Origin: CAYTWW01 sp043801855
GTDB lineage: Archaea; Nanobdellota; Nanobdellia; Woesearchaeales; GW2011-AR15
Direction: 5' to 3'
DNA: 64,000 nucleotides
NCBI GenBank assembly: GCA_043801855.1
Contig: JAZDLQ010000070.1
Location: 1-64,000 of the forward strand
Shown here: positions 43,598 through 51,866 of the stretch, piece by piece
Position numbering within the stretch: position 1 is the first letter of the stretch
How the letters are laid out: the number at the start of each line of letters is the position of its first letter
Notes under the pieces: generated by a model
Databases searched by the model: none
Seen by the model: only the letters and a program-made list of their open reading frames with translations
What the model was told of the DNA's origin: nothing
Translations under genes and position numbers: made by a program

Positions 43598-43885
43598 ATG
43601 GATAAAAGACAAGAAAAAAAAGAGACTAAAAAAGAACCTAATAACGTGAAAAAAGTAGTTAAGAAACAAGCGTCAAAAAAAGACCTTATAACAAAAGATA
43701 TGACTCTTGATGAAGCTGTATCAAAATTCCCAAAAACAGCTCCTGTTTTATTTAAATTTGGGCTTCACTGTATTGGTTGCCACATTTCAGCATGGGAGAC
43801 AATAGAGCAGGGTAGCCTTGCGCATGGATTAAGCCCTTCTGATGTTGATAAGATGGTAAAAGAGATGAATGAGGCAGCAAAGTAA
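43598..43885 (+). CDS. DUF1858 / hybrid-cluster-associated redox disulfide domain protein
   Basis: About 95 aa from ATG 43598 (ribosome-binding site GAGGATTGAT). After a lysine-rich N-terminus comes the DUF1858 core: LITKDMTLDEAVSKFPKTAP, VLFKFGLHCIGCHISAWETI. The CIGC pair is the redox disulfide motif. Likely cotranscribed with iscS-iscU and involved in sulfur or redox handling. Confidence 0.85.
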   Translation: MDKRQEKKETKKEPNNVKKVVKKQASKKDLITKDMTLDEAVSKFPKTAPVLFKFGLHCIGCHISAWETIEQGSLAHGLSPSDVDKMVKEMNEAAK

Positions 43886-43936
43886 GTAAAGTAACCAATC
43901 GATTCTTTTTTATATTCTATTTATTTTGTAAATTAC

Positions 43937-44422
43937 ATGAAAAGTAATTCACTGTTCTTTGGTCTTTTTGTTGTTGTAATTTTTTTTATTGTTTTTCCAT
44001 TATTGTTTTTTAACGCAAACAGTATATTAGATCTACCAAAATTTTATTCACAATTATCCTTAGTTTTTGGTGGATTTTTATTTTTGCTTGGCACAGCAAT
44101 TTTTATCTATTGCTCCAGTATATTTATTATGATTGGCAAAGGAACTCCAGTTCCAATCGAACCGCCAAAAGAGTTTGTAACAAAAGGATTGTATAAATAC
44201 GTTAGAAACCCTATTTACCACTGTTATTTTTTGATATTTTTTTCATATTTTCTTATTTTTGGGCGACTTCTCCTATTAGTTTATGCATTCATTTCAATTA
44301 TAGCAATTCATTTATATGTTGTTTTTCACGAGGAACCCCTGCTTAAAAAAAGATTTGGTAAAAAATACGATGAATATTTAGAACAAGTGCCTCGCTGGAT
44401 ACCAAAAATAGGACTATGGTAA
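43937..44422 (+). CDS. Isoprenylcysteine carboxyl methyltransferase-like membrane protein
   Basis: 161 aa with four hydrophobic segments and the ICMT/PEMT-type C-terminus: KGLYKYVRNPIYHCYFLIF and HEEPLLKKRFGKKYDEYLEQ followed by VPRWIP. Such proteins methylate lipids or prenylated/thiol substrates at the membrane using SAM. Substrate unknown. Its own TATA-like TTTTATATTC lies about 25 bases upstream of the ATG. Confidence 0.82.
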   Translation: MKSNSLFFGLFVVVIFFIVFPLLFFNANSILDLPKFYSQLSLVFGGFLFLLGTAIFIYCSSIFIMIGKGTPVPIEPPKEFVTKGLYKYVRNPIYHCYFLIFFSYFLIFGRLLLLVYAFISIIAIHLYVVFHEEPLLKKRFGKKYDEYLEQVPRWIPKIGLW

Positions 44423-44443
44423 AACTAGAAAGTTTATTGGCAT

Positions 44444-44860
44444 TCAAATTTCATCTTTTATTTTTATAAAGAATTCTTTGTCTTTTCTGTGGGTGAGCAA
44501 TTTAGCCACTTCTTCTTTTTTAATCCACATTGCTTCAGGGTTATCTGGGTCTATTGGCGACAATTTATGTTGCTGTGTTTTAAAAAGAAACAAAGCTATT
44601 TCTTTTAACTCAGATTTGTCATCAGAGCCATCAAGACCTATTTTATATCTTTTATAGCTGCCAAGCTTTTTTATAAGAGATAGATTTTCTATTTTTATTC
44701 CGGATTCCTCATAAATTTCCCTTTTAGCCGCGTTGATTTCGTCTTCACCAGTATTGATATGGCCTTTTGGGAGTGACCATGAATTATTGTTCTGATTCAC
44801 AACAAGAATTAATCCCTCATTATTAATAACTACTCCACCAGTAGTTTTTGTCTTTTTCAT
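44444..44860 (-). CDS. Nudix hydrolase
   Basis: 138 aa; the Nudix box is complete: G(H)INTGEDEINAAKREIYEESGI, that is G-x5-E-x7-RE-x2-EE-x-G. Preceded by SWSLPKG. Probably cleaves a nucleoside diphosphate derivative; the specificity is not readable. Its start overlaps the E1-like gene's stop by four bases. Confidence 0.92.
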   Translation of the reverse strand: MKKTKTTGGVVINNEGLILVVNQNNNSWSLPKGHINTGEDEINAAKREIYEESGIKIENLSLIKKLGSYKRYKIGLDGSDDKSELKEIALFLFKTQQHKLSPIDPDNPEAMWIKKEEVAKLLTHRKDKEFFIKIKDEI

Positions 44861-45594
44861 TTTATAAATTCAAAGTTATTATTACATACTGGGCATTTAT
44901 TATTTTTTGCTATAGTGATTTTGAAAAATGTTTGGGTCCACACATCATAATACAGCATTTTTTTCTCATATTCTTTACCTAAAATGATTTTTATTGCTTC
45001 GATAGCTTGCATTGCACCAATAATTACAGGAATACTATTAACTATTCCAACATTATTTGCTGTTTCTGTAAAATCACTTGGAGTGAATATGCATCTAAAG
45101 CAAGGCCCACTTGGAATCACGTTAAGAAGGTTACCAACTGTTTTTATAGCTCCGCCATGAACCCAAGGTATTTTATTTTTAACACAAAATTCATTAATTA
45201 AAAATCTGCTTTCAAGATTGTCGGTGCATCCTAAAATAATGTCATAACCCAAAAGAAAGTTGATGTTGTCTTTATTTAAGCTAATATGATGATATTTTAC
45301 CTCTATTTCAGGATTAATCTTTCTTAATTTGGAAGCTGCAATCTTTGCTTTATTTTTTCCACAATCACTTTCCTTAAACAAAATCTGCCGCTGTAAGTTG
45401 TGAAGTTCAAGTTTGTCTTTGTCTATCAATAATATCTTTCCGATACCAGCTCTTGCAAGAAGTTGTGATGCGCTGCTTCCAAGTGCGCCAACTCCAACTA
45501 CAGCAACAGAGCTTTTTGACAATTTTTTCTGTCCTGCGATACCTATCTTATCAAGAATGGTTTGCCTTGAATAGCGTTCTTTTGTCATTTTCAT
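44857..45594 (-). CDS. E1-like ThiF/MoeB/HesA adenylyltransferase
   Basis: 245 aa: RYSRQTILDKIGIAGQKKL, the nucleotide-binding VVGVGALGSSASQLLARAG, LIDKDKLELHNLQRQILF, GCTDNLESRFLINEFC, and zinc ligands CFRC...CPVC. It would adenylate the di-glycine tail of ThiS/MoaD-like carriers, of which two are in the window (18876-19067 and 56276-56548). The position that carries a catalytic Cys in many ubiquitin-type E1s (after CIFTPSDFTET) reads A rather than C, so transfer may go through the adenylate only. Confidence 0.9.
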   Translation of the reverse strand: MKMTKERYSRQTILDKIGIAGQKKLSKSSVAVVGVGALGSSASQLLARAGIGKILLIDKDKLELHNLQRQILFKESDCGKNKAKIAASKLRKINPEIEVKYHHISLNKDNINFLLGYDIILGCTDNLESRFLINEFCVKNKIPWVHGGAIKTVGNLLNVIPSGPCFRCIFTPSDFTETANNVGIVNSIPVIIGAMQAIEAIKIILGKEYEKKMLYYDVWTQTFFKITIAKNNKCPVCNNNFEFIK

Positions 45595-46265
45595 TCTATA
45601 ATTGCCTTTTTAATTACATAAATACCGGCGTAGTTATTATATTCTTTGAAAGAATCAATTACTTTGATTTTTTTCTTAAAAAAAGGCGCATGGAGAACGG
45701 TTGTTTCAATCTCGCCACCCTCGCCTGCAGGATTTATCTTGTATTTATTGCTAAAAGCGACTAACTCAGAAATGGTTTTTTTATCAATGATTTTTCCAAG
45801 CCAACTTTCATCAAAAGGATATGCAAAAACACCGGATATTATTATCTCAAATTTATTCTCAAGTAACTCGTAAAGGAGCTGTTCTTGATTTTTTTTCCAT
45901 AAGGGGTTAATACATTGAAGAGAAAGATCATTGCATATTTTTTGAATCCTTGATGCCTGATATACTGATTCTATTGCGCCAGTTACAATTCCTTCTATTT
46001 TGTACTTTTTCTTCGCAAACATAATTGCTTTTCTTAAGTCTTTTAGTTCTTCTTCTTTTTCGCCAGCAGTTTTTACTTCAATAAGAGGAAGCCCGATTGC
46101 CTCTGCCTGTAATTTTACTAAATGTACATTTGGGGTATGGAACATATAACTTTCCTTATTAGTAGAAATAATTGAAATTAAGCAAACTACTTCTTCTTTA
46201 TCCATTGCTAGCTTTAATGCGTAGCATGAATCTTTACCTCCTGAAAATAAGATACCAAGTTTCAT
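45591..46265 (-). CDS. dph6: Diphthine-ammonia ligase (Dph6-type ATPase)
   Basis: 224 aa PP-loop enzyme: GILFSGGKDSCYALKLA, then VTGAIESVYQASRIQKIC, INPLWKKNQEQLLYEL and NPAGEGGEIETTVLHAPFF, the signature of Dph6. It performs the last amidation in diphthamide formation on EF-2, an archaeal/eukaryotic modification. Overlaps the E1-like gene by four bases. Confidence 0.93.
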   Translation of the reverse strand: MKLGILFSGGKDSCYALKLAMDKEEVVCLISIISTNKESYMFHTPNVHLVKLQAEAIGLPLIEVKTAGEKEEELKDLRKAIMFAKKKYKIEGIVTGAIESVYQASRIQKICNDLSLQCINPLWKKNQEQLLYELLENKFEIIISGVFAYPFDESWLGKIIDKKTISELVAFSNKYKINPAGEGGEIETTVLHAPFFKKKIKVIDSFKEYNNYAGIYVIKKAIIE

Positions 46266-46309
46266 TATTCTAAGTAGAATTAGTTAATAAATAAATGTAA
46301 CTAAAAAAA

Positions 46310-46846
46310 TTAACAAAATTTTCTTGCTTTAATAATTCCATAAGCAACGATACCGCCTAACACTGCTGTTGTTAATTGCATTAGTCCCATTGTTGTCAAA
46401 AAGGCAACTGGAATAATTTTTAAGGTGACTAAAATATATGCACATCCAAAAAGAAATGCTGTCTTTAATCCACTGCTTATTCCGAGGCTGACAAAATAAT
46501 TGCTTTTTAGTTTGCCTTTGAAATATTTCATAGCATAGACAATTATTGCGTTTCCAATCCAGATAAACGGAATCATATAAATTAGGTACACTGTAAAAGG
46601 ACCAAAAATTAATCCTCTTGTAAGAACACCCACGCTTGGAAGAAGTATTACTGGTAATGTTCCTTTGGCATCCATATAGATTGCACATAGGATAAGCACT
46701 GTATTGATTCCGACACCAACCAAAATCTGTGGATGTCCAATTAGCAGCGGAAGCAAAAATGCTAATAAACTATAAAAAAACAAATGAACCCTATATTCAA
46801 GGTTTTTTAATTTTTCTACCTGGATATTAATAAAATTGTTTTCCAT
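46310..46846 (-). CDS. Membrane protein associated with the hydrogenase operon (ECF S-component-like)
   Basis: 178 aa with five or six transmembrane segments. The pattern LPSVGVLTRGLIFGPFTVYLIYM followed by PFIWIGNAIIVYAMKYFKG resembles the small membrane proteins encoded next to [FeFe] hydrogenases and ECF-type substrate-binding components. It starts nine bases after the hydA C-terminal ORF stops, so it is probably cotranscribed. Role unknown: a transporter for a cofactor precursor or a membrane tether are possibilities. Confidence 0.6.
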   Translation of the reverse strand: MENNFINIQVEKLKNLEYRVHLFFYSLLAFLLPLLIGHPQILVGVGINTVLILCAIYMDAKGTLPVILLPSVGVLTRGLIFGPFTVYLIYMIPFIWIGNAIIVYAMKYFKGKLKSNYFVSLGISSGLKTAFLFGCAYILVTLKIIPVAFLTTMGLMQLTTAVLGGIVAYGIIKARKFC

Positions 46847-46855
46847 TTTTTTCGC

Positions 46856-47095
46856 CTAAATATACTCATTACTTCTGTCAACATACTTTGTATGCAGAAG
46901 TTCGTGCGCCTTTTGGCTACCATATTCGCCGACGTTCTCCTTATAGAAATTAATTACAGATTGGTTTAAGTGTGACTTTCTAATAGGAAGTGTTGTGTCG
47001 ACTTTTACAACAGCTTCCATTCTCTTCATAAGTATCTCTTTTGTAGGAAAAGCCGGTTGTCCTCCTCCCCCTATACAACCGCCATAGCAGGCCAT
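46856..47095 (-). CDS. [FeFe]-hydrogenase C-terminal fragment with P3 motif and small-subunit-like tail
   Basis: 79 aa beginning MACYGGCIGGGGQP, the P3 motif whose two cysteines ligate the H-cluster (canonical MACPGGCxxGGGQP; here P is Y). The rest (RMEAVVKVDTTLPIRKSHLN, VINFYKENVGEYGSQKAHEL, LHTKY) matches the small-subunit domain. It is in the same frame as the main hydA ORF, separated by TAG and one Val codon; the conserved Met of the motif is the only ATG. No good ribosome-binding site is placed before it, so expression needs reinitiation or readthrough. Confidence 0.85.
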   Translation of the reverse strand: MACYGGCIGGGGQPAFPTKEILMKRMEAVVKVDTTLPIRKSHLNQSVINFYKENVGEYGSQKAHELLHTKYVDRSNEYI

Positions 47096-47098
47096 TAC

Positions 47099-48589
47099 CT
47101 AAATAAAGTGATAAGGTGATTTACCTGCTTTGATGTCATCCATTATCTTCCTTGCCTCAGAGAGAGTGTGAACTACACATATCTTGAGATCAATTCCTGC
47201 AACAGTTACAGTTGCTTCTTTTTTAGTCTCTAATCCCCTAACCTGTGTATATTCTATATTTTTTAGATCTTTGCCTTCAACCCAGTCAGCCGCAGTTCGC
47301 AGTGCTGCTTCCATGACGCCGCCGCTTCTTGCAAAAATTGCAGCGGCACCAGTTGATTCACCTAAAGGATTATCAAACATATCATCTTCAATCCGTGCAA
47401 AATCAATATTCATTTCCTTTATTAATTTTGCAAGTTCTACAGTTGTAAGGACAACATCAGTATCTCCCGTCATCTCAGATCTCTGGCATTCATATTTTTT
47501 TGCAGTGCATGGCATGACTGCAACCATTGTAATATCGTTTGGATCAATATTCTGCTTTGGCGCCCATACATGCTTTACAAGTGAAGAAAGCATTGACATC
47601 GGACTCTTGCAGCTTGACAAGTGTGCAATTTGATCATAATAATATTGTTCCATGAATTTAATCCACCCAGGGCAGCAGGTTGTGATCATTGGCATTGACC
47701 TATTCTCTTTTAGTCTGTGAATGAATTCATTTGCTTCTTCAACAATTGTGACATCTGCTGAAAAATCTGCGTCAAAAACATAATTGAAACCCATCATCCG
47801 AAGTGCCTTGACAATCTTTCCTGTGACTGGTGTTCCAGCTGGTAAGCCAAAGCATTCGCCAAGAGTTGCTCTTATTGATGGAGCAACCTGTGCAATCTTG
47901 ATTTTTTTAGTATCATTCAAAACGTCTACTGCTGGCTGGATATCCGTATGCTCTGTTAAAGCGCCGGTAGGGCACACTACAACACACTGACCGCAGTTGA
48001 TGCAACTTGACTCTTTCATGTTTGCGTGAAGTGGAGGTGCAATCCTTGTGTTAAATCCTCTTTTATGCAGACCGATTGCATGGACTGTCTGTACTTCTCC
48101 GCACATCTGAATGCATCTTTGGCATAGTACGCATTTATTATTGTCTCTTCTGATTGATATATTTGAATTGTCAGGTTCTTCAATTCTTCTCTCGCCGGAG
48201 TATTCATTTTCCTGTATCTGAAATTCAGCTGCATAAGTCTGCAGCTTGCAGTTTAGGTTTCTCTTGCATGTAGTGCAGTTAAGGTCGTGATTTGCTAAAA
48301 GAAGCTTTAGGTTTGTCCTTCTTGCATCTAAGACTTTTGGAGTATGTGTCAATACTTTCATACCATCCCTTACAGGAGTTACGCATGATGCGACTAATCC
48401 GCCGCCTTTGGCTCCCTCAAGTTCAACAATGCAAAGCCTGCATGCACCGATTGCAGGTAGTCTTTCGTGATAGCATAAATGTGGTATTTTTATTTTGTTT
48501 CTTTTACATGCTTCAAGTAGGCTCTCTCCTGCTATTGCATCTATTACTTGATTGTTGACAATGATTTTTATTATTGGTTGTTCAGCCAT
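47099..48589 (-). CDS. hydA: [FeFe]-hydrogenase catalytic subunit, main chain (HydA-type), ends at in-frame TAG before P3
   Basis: 496 aa. In order: [2Fe-2S] ferredoxin domain (CYHERLPAIGACRLC), His/Cys cluster (HDLNCTTCKRNLNC), two [4Fe-4S] motifs (CVLCQRCIQMC, CINCGQCVVVCPTGAL), P1 TTCCPGW (about 301) and P2 MPCTAKKYE (about 358). It stops at TAG 47101-47099 after SPYHFI, exactly where relatives read FIEVMAC. Added together with the next ORF the total is about 577 codons, a normal full length. Maturase genes are not in the window. Confidence 0.95.
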   Translation of the reverse strand: MAEQPIIKIIVNNQVIDAIAGESLLEACKRNKIKIPHLCYHERLPAIGACRLCIVELEGAKGGGLVASCVTPVRDGMKVLTHTPKVLDARRTNLKLLLANHDLNCTTCKRNLNCKLQTYAAEFQIQENEYSGERRIEEPDNSNISIRRDNNKCVLCQRCIQMCGEVQTVHAIGLHKRGFNTRIAPPLHANMKESSCINCGQCVVVCPTGALTEHTDIQPAVDVLNDTKKIKIAQVAPSIRATLGECFGLPAGTPVTGKIVKALRMMGFNYVFDADFSADVTIVEEANEFIHRLKENRSMPMITTCCPGWIKFMEQYYYDQIAHLSSCKSPMSMLSSLVKHVWAPKQNIDPNDITMVAVMPCTAKKYECQRSEMTGDTDVVLTTVELAKLIKEMNIDFARIEDDMFDNPLGESTGAAAIFARSGGVMEAALRTAADWVEGKDLKNIEYTQVRGLETKKEATVTVAGIDLKICVVHTLSEARKIMDDIKAGKSPYHFI

Positions 48590-48590
48590 T

Positions 48591-50381
48591 TTAATTCCTC
48601 ACTATAGCATCAAAAGCGCATACTTCATAGCATTTCCCGCATTTTACGCATTTTTTATGATCAATAACATATCTCTCTTTTAGTTTTCCTGTTATGGCAT
48701 TTACAGGGCAGTTTCTTGCACAGTTGCCGCACCCTTTGCATTTATCAGATATAAAATATTTTGTTAAGTTTTTGCATGATTTTGAAGGGCACTCTTTTCC
48801 AATAATATGTGCTTTATATTCCTCTTCAAAGTACAGTAGTGTTGATAAAACAGGATTAGCTGCAGTCTGTCCAAGTGCGCAAAGTGAATTGTCTTTCACA
48901 AATGATGCAAGTTTTTTTAAAGTAGGAATTGTTGTCTCATCTGCAAGGCCATCTGTGACCTTTGTCAGGAGCTCAAGCATCCTTCTTGTACCTTCCCTGC
49001 AAGGAGTACATTTGCCGCAAGATTCTTCCTGAACAAATTGCATGAAGTACTTTGCTACATCAACCATGCAGTCCTTGTTACTCATTACAACCATTCCGCC
49101 TGAGCCCATGATTGCGCCAAGTGCATTTAGTGTTTCATAATCAACAGGTGTGTCTATTTTTTCTTTTGGAATGCAGCCTCCTGATGGTCCTCCTGACTGC
49201 ACTGCTTTAAATTCGCTTCCGTCAGGGCATCCGCCGCCAATATCATAAATTATCTCTCTTAATGTAATTCCAAGAGGAACTTCCATTATGCCTGTTCTCT
49301 TAATATTTCCAGTAAGGCATATTGTGTGTGTTCCCTTAGTTCTCTCTGTTCCGACTTTTGCATAATTTTCAGCGCCAATTTTCATTATAGTTGAGACATG
49401 GCAGAGTGTTCCTACATTATTTATTGCAGAAGGATATCCATACAATCCCTTGTCAGCAGGATACGGGGGCCTTGGCATTGGGTTTCCTCTGTCGCCTTCT
49501 GCTGATCTCATTAATGCAGTCTCCTCGCCACAAACAAATGCACCTGCGCCTGAGAAAACCTTGATATCAAAATTAAATCCGTCAACACCGAGAATATTTT
49601 CTCCGAGAAGACCGACTTTTCTTGCAATGTTTCTTGCTTCAGTTATAGTCTTTTTTGCAAGCGGTTTTTCTGCTCTAATATATATTAACCCGTTTTGAGC
49701 TCCTGTTGCGTATCCTGCAATGGTTAACCCTTCAATCAATCTAAATGGATCTGATTCCATTACTGTCCTGTTCATGAAAGCGCCGGGGTCTCCCTCGTCT
49801 GCATTGCATATGACATATTTTTTTCCGGGCTTGCTTGCAATAAAACTCCATTTCATACCTGTTGAAAAACCAGCGCCGCCTCTTCCTCTCAGGCCCGCTT
49901 TTTTCACATCTTCAACAACATCAAGCGGTTTTTTTGCCAAAGCATTTTTTAATCCGCAATATCCACCTCTTGCCATATACTGCTCCAGCTTTAGTGGTGA
50001 TATTGTACCACAGTTTTCCATAAGCATCCTTTTTTGCTTTTTAAAAAAATCAATTTCTTCAAGAGTGTGTCCCATAAAAAGTTCTTTACATTCCTCGCCT
50101 TTTTTAATTGAGTCAATTAGAATTCCAACTTTATCGGTTGAGACATATCCGTAAATTGAGAAGATGCCTTTTTGCTTAACAGTTACAATTGGTTCAGCAT
50201 AGCACATGCCGGCGCATCCTACTCCTTCAACAAGCATTCCTAAACCTGCTTTTTGTAATTGTTCAAGGACAGGCACTGCTCCTGCAGCGACTCCGCACGT
50301 TGCTATACCAACAGTGATTCTATCTCCTTCAAGCTCTTTACGCGCTTTATTAATATCAAATTTTTGTTCAAGTTCAAGCAT
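48591..50381 (-). CDS. hydB: Hydrogenase NADH-binding flavoprotein subunit (HydB/NuoF-like)
   Basis: 596 aa: an N-terminal thioredoxin-like [2Fe-2S] region (IATCGVAAGAV...VGCAGMCYAEP), the FMN/NADH domain (GLRGRGGAGFSTGMKW, CNADEGDPGAFMNRT), an SLBB segment, the N3-type cluster ESCGKCTPCREG, and two C-terminal [4Fe-4S] motifs (CKGCGNCARNCPVNAI, CVKCGKCYEVCAFDAI). This is the HydB architecture of trimeric electron-bifurcating hydrogenases that couple NADH and reduced ferredoxin to H2. It lies directly between hydC and hydA with one-base gaps. Confidence 0.95.
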   Translation of the reverse strand: MLELEQKFDINKARKELEGDRITVGIATCGVAAGAVPVLEQLQKAGLGMLVEGVGCAGMCYAEPIVTVKQKGIFSIYGYVSTDKVGILIDSIKKGEECKELFMGHTLEEIDFFKKQKRMLMENCGTISPLKLEQYMARGGYCGLKNALAKKPLDVVEDVKKAGLRGRGGAGFSTGMKWSFIASKPGKKYVICNADEGDPGAFMNRTVMESDPFRLIEGLTIAGYATGAQNGLIYIRAEKPLAKKTITEARNIARKVGLLGENILGVDGFNFDIKVFSGAGAFVCGEETALMRSAEGDRGNPMPRPPYPADKGLYGYPSAINNVGTLCHVSTIMKIGAENYAKVGTERTKGTHTICLTGNIKRTGIMEVPLGITLREIIYDIGGGCPDGSEFKAVQSGGPSGGCIPKEKIDTPVDYETLNALGAIMGSGGMVVMSNKDCMVDVAKYFMQFVQEESCGKCTPCREGTRRMLELLTKVTDGLADETTIPTLKKLASFVKDNSLCALGQTAANPVLSTLLYFEEEYKAHIIGKECPSKSCKNLTKYFISDKCKGCGNCARNCPVNAITGKLKERYVIDHKKCVKCGKCYEVCAFDAIVRN

Positions 50382-50382
50382 T

Positions 50383-50841
50383 TTAGTTCAGCCCTGCCAA
50401 GATTTTATCAATTTTTTGTTCAGTAAGGTCGCCATATACAACATCATTAATCATCATTGCAGGAGCTTTTGCACATGCACCAAGACAATTGACTCTTTGA
50501 AGTGAAAACATTGTATCGTTGGTAGTTTCTCCTGCCTTAATATTAATTTTTTTCTCAATATATTCCATCAGATTTTTAGAGCCTTTTACATGGCATGCGG
50601 TTCCTCTGCATACAGAAATCCTATATTTTCCTTCTGGGGATAGCTTGAAAAGGGCATAGAATGTTGCAACACCATAAAGTTTAGCAAGGGGTATATCAAG
50701 AGCCTTTGCAGCATCCTTTAAGTTCTCTTCAGAAAGATATCCGAATTCCTTTTGGATGTCTTGTAGTATTTCAACAGAATTTTTTGTGCTAATATGCTTT
50801 TTTACAATTTTTTCAAGCTTGTCGTCCATTCTAACCCTCAT
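50383..50841 (-). CDS. hydC: Hydrogenase [2Fe-2S] subunit (HydC/NuoE-like)
   Basis: 152 aa thioredoxin-fold subunit: KEFGYLSEENLKDAAKALDI, GVATFYALFKLSPEGKY, then cluster ligands VCRGTACHVKGS and VNCLGACAKAPAMMIN. First gene of the hydrogenase operon. ATG 50841 is followed in frame by another ATG at 50829; either is plausible. Confidence 0.93.
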   Translation of the reverse strand: MRVRMDDKLEKIVKKHISTKNSVEILQDIQKEFGYLSEENLKDAAKALDIPLAKLYGVATFYALFKLSPEGKYRISVCRGTACHVKGSKNLMEYIEKKINIKAGETTNDTMFSLQRVNCLGACAKAPAMMINDVVYGDLTEQKIDKILAGLN

Positions 50842-50972
50842 GTTAACTATTAATTTTCAGAAGTATTCAACCATTAATAAAGCTTTTTGTCGTGTTAAGC
50901 ATAGTTTGAGGGCAAACTTTTTAAGATTATGCCAAATCTTTTTATCTTAATTTATATAATTTTACTATTAAA
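50842..50972. promoter_or_regulatory. Divergent control region between hydrogenase and Hdr/AOR operons
   Basis: 131 bases between the start of hydC (minus) and the first Fe-S gene (plus). It contains a short dyad GTTTG-AGGG-CAAAC (50904-50917), a related GCCAAAT half-site at about 50931, and a TATA-like TTTATATAA at 50951-50959 facing the plus operon. A redox- or H2-responsive regulator could control both operons from here (inference). Confidence 0.4.
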
Positions 50973-51866
50973 ATGCATAATATAATTGAAGAGGAGAAGA
51001 ATTATAGCTATACTGAGCTAATTTCACTGCTTTTGGAACTAAATGAGTCTGAATTTCTAAATGGCAAAGAGAATATTATTAATTATATTAAATTTAATTC
51101 AGGTGAGCCAAATCTTGCAATAAGGCTTTCAAATATTAAGTATAAAGAAAATTTTCTTAAGCTTTTAAGAAAAAAAGAATTGTGTGAAATAAATAAAAAC
51201 GTCCAAGGTGAAAATAAAAATATTGTTACTGTTGGCTTAAACTTATATGCCTCGCATGTGAGACTAACACTTGACAAAGAAAAATGCATTCTTTGTGATG
51301 TCTCACACACAATTTGTCCTAAAGAGGCAATTTCTGTAAAAGAGGACATAATTATAAATAATAAATGCATTTTTTGCGGTCTTTGCGTTCCGTTTTGCCC
51401 AACAGGTGCATTAAGTATTGCTAGAGATGATAAAAACACACCTGCTGTAATTGAAAACAAAAGCCTGCCTCTTCCATTTGATAGCGAATCTATTAATCAT
51501 ATTGCAATTAAGCGCATTTTTGACGGTACAATTAGTGTTGACGCAGATAAATGCCCTGAAAAATGCGAGGAGTGCGTAGTTGCCTGTTCGACTGCCGCAA
51601 TAAAGCTTGATAATAATAAAATAGTTGTAAATAGTAATGATTGTGTTTTGTGTGGCGCATGTAAAGTTGCTTGCCCAAAAAATGCGATAATAATAAACAG
51701 AAACAGGCTTTTAGTTAAAGATAGCATTAGCTATTCAGCCTCTTTTAATGTTATTGTTGAAAAACTCTTGGGAAAAAACAAGCCAAATATAATGCATAAT
51801 GCAGAATCATTATACAAGATTACTACATTAATTAAAGACAGTGAGCTGAAAAAATATGCAGAATAG
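50973..51866 (+). CDS. Polyferredoxin-like 4Fe-4S protein of the Hdr operon
   Basis: 297 aa. After an N-terminal region of about 95 residues come cluster motifs: CILCDVSHTICPKEAI (atypical spacing), CIFCGLCVPFCPTGAL, CPEKCEECVVACSTAAI and CVLCGACKVACPKNAI. It probably shuttles electrons within the HdrA complex or to the hydrogenase. It overlaps hdrA by 11 bases and ends TAG-TGA. No precise named family. Confidence 0.75.
   Translation: MHNIIEEEKNYSYTELISLLLELNESEFLNGKENIINYIKFNSGEPNLAIRLSNIKYKENFLKLLRKKELCEINKNVQGENKNIVTVGLNLYASHVRLTLDKEKCILCDVSHTICPKEAISVKEDIIINNKCIFCGLCVPFCPTGALSIARDDKNTPAVIENKSLPLPFDSESINHIAIKRIFDGTISVDADKCPEKCEECVVACSTAAIKLDNNKIVVNSNDCVLCGACKVACPKNAIIINRNRLLVKDSISYSASFNVIVEKLLGKNKPNIMHNAESLYKITTLIKDSELKKYAE

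Noticed and set aside
46856..48589. Genome-wide recoding of TAG (for example to pyrrolysine) to explain the hydrogenase stop
   Set aside because: TAG ends many intact genes at the expected family C-terminus, such as cdc6, aIF2 beta, the DUF95 protein, ttuA, MEMO and the transposase. Only a local event at hydA remains possible.
47184..50154. Plus-strand ORFs of 68-149 codons across hydA and hydB
   Set aside because: They are antisense shadows of strongly conserved hydrogenase genes and have no ribosome-binding sites or recognisable domains.
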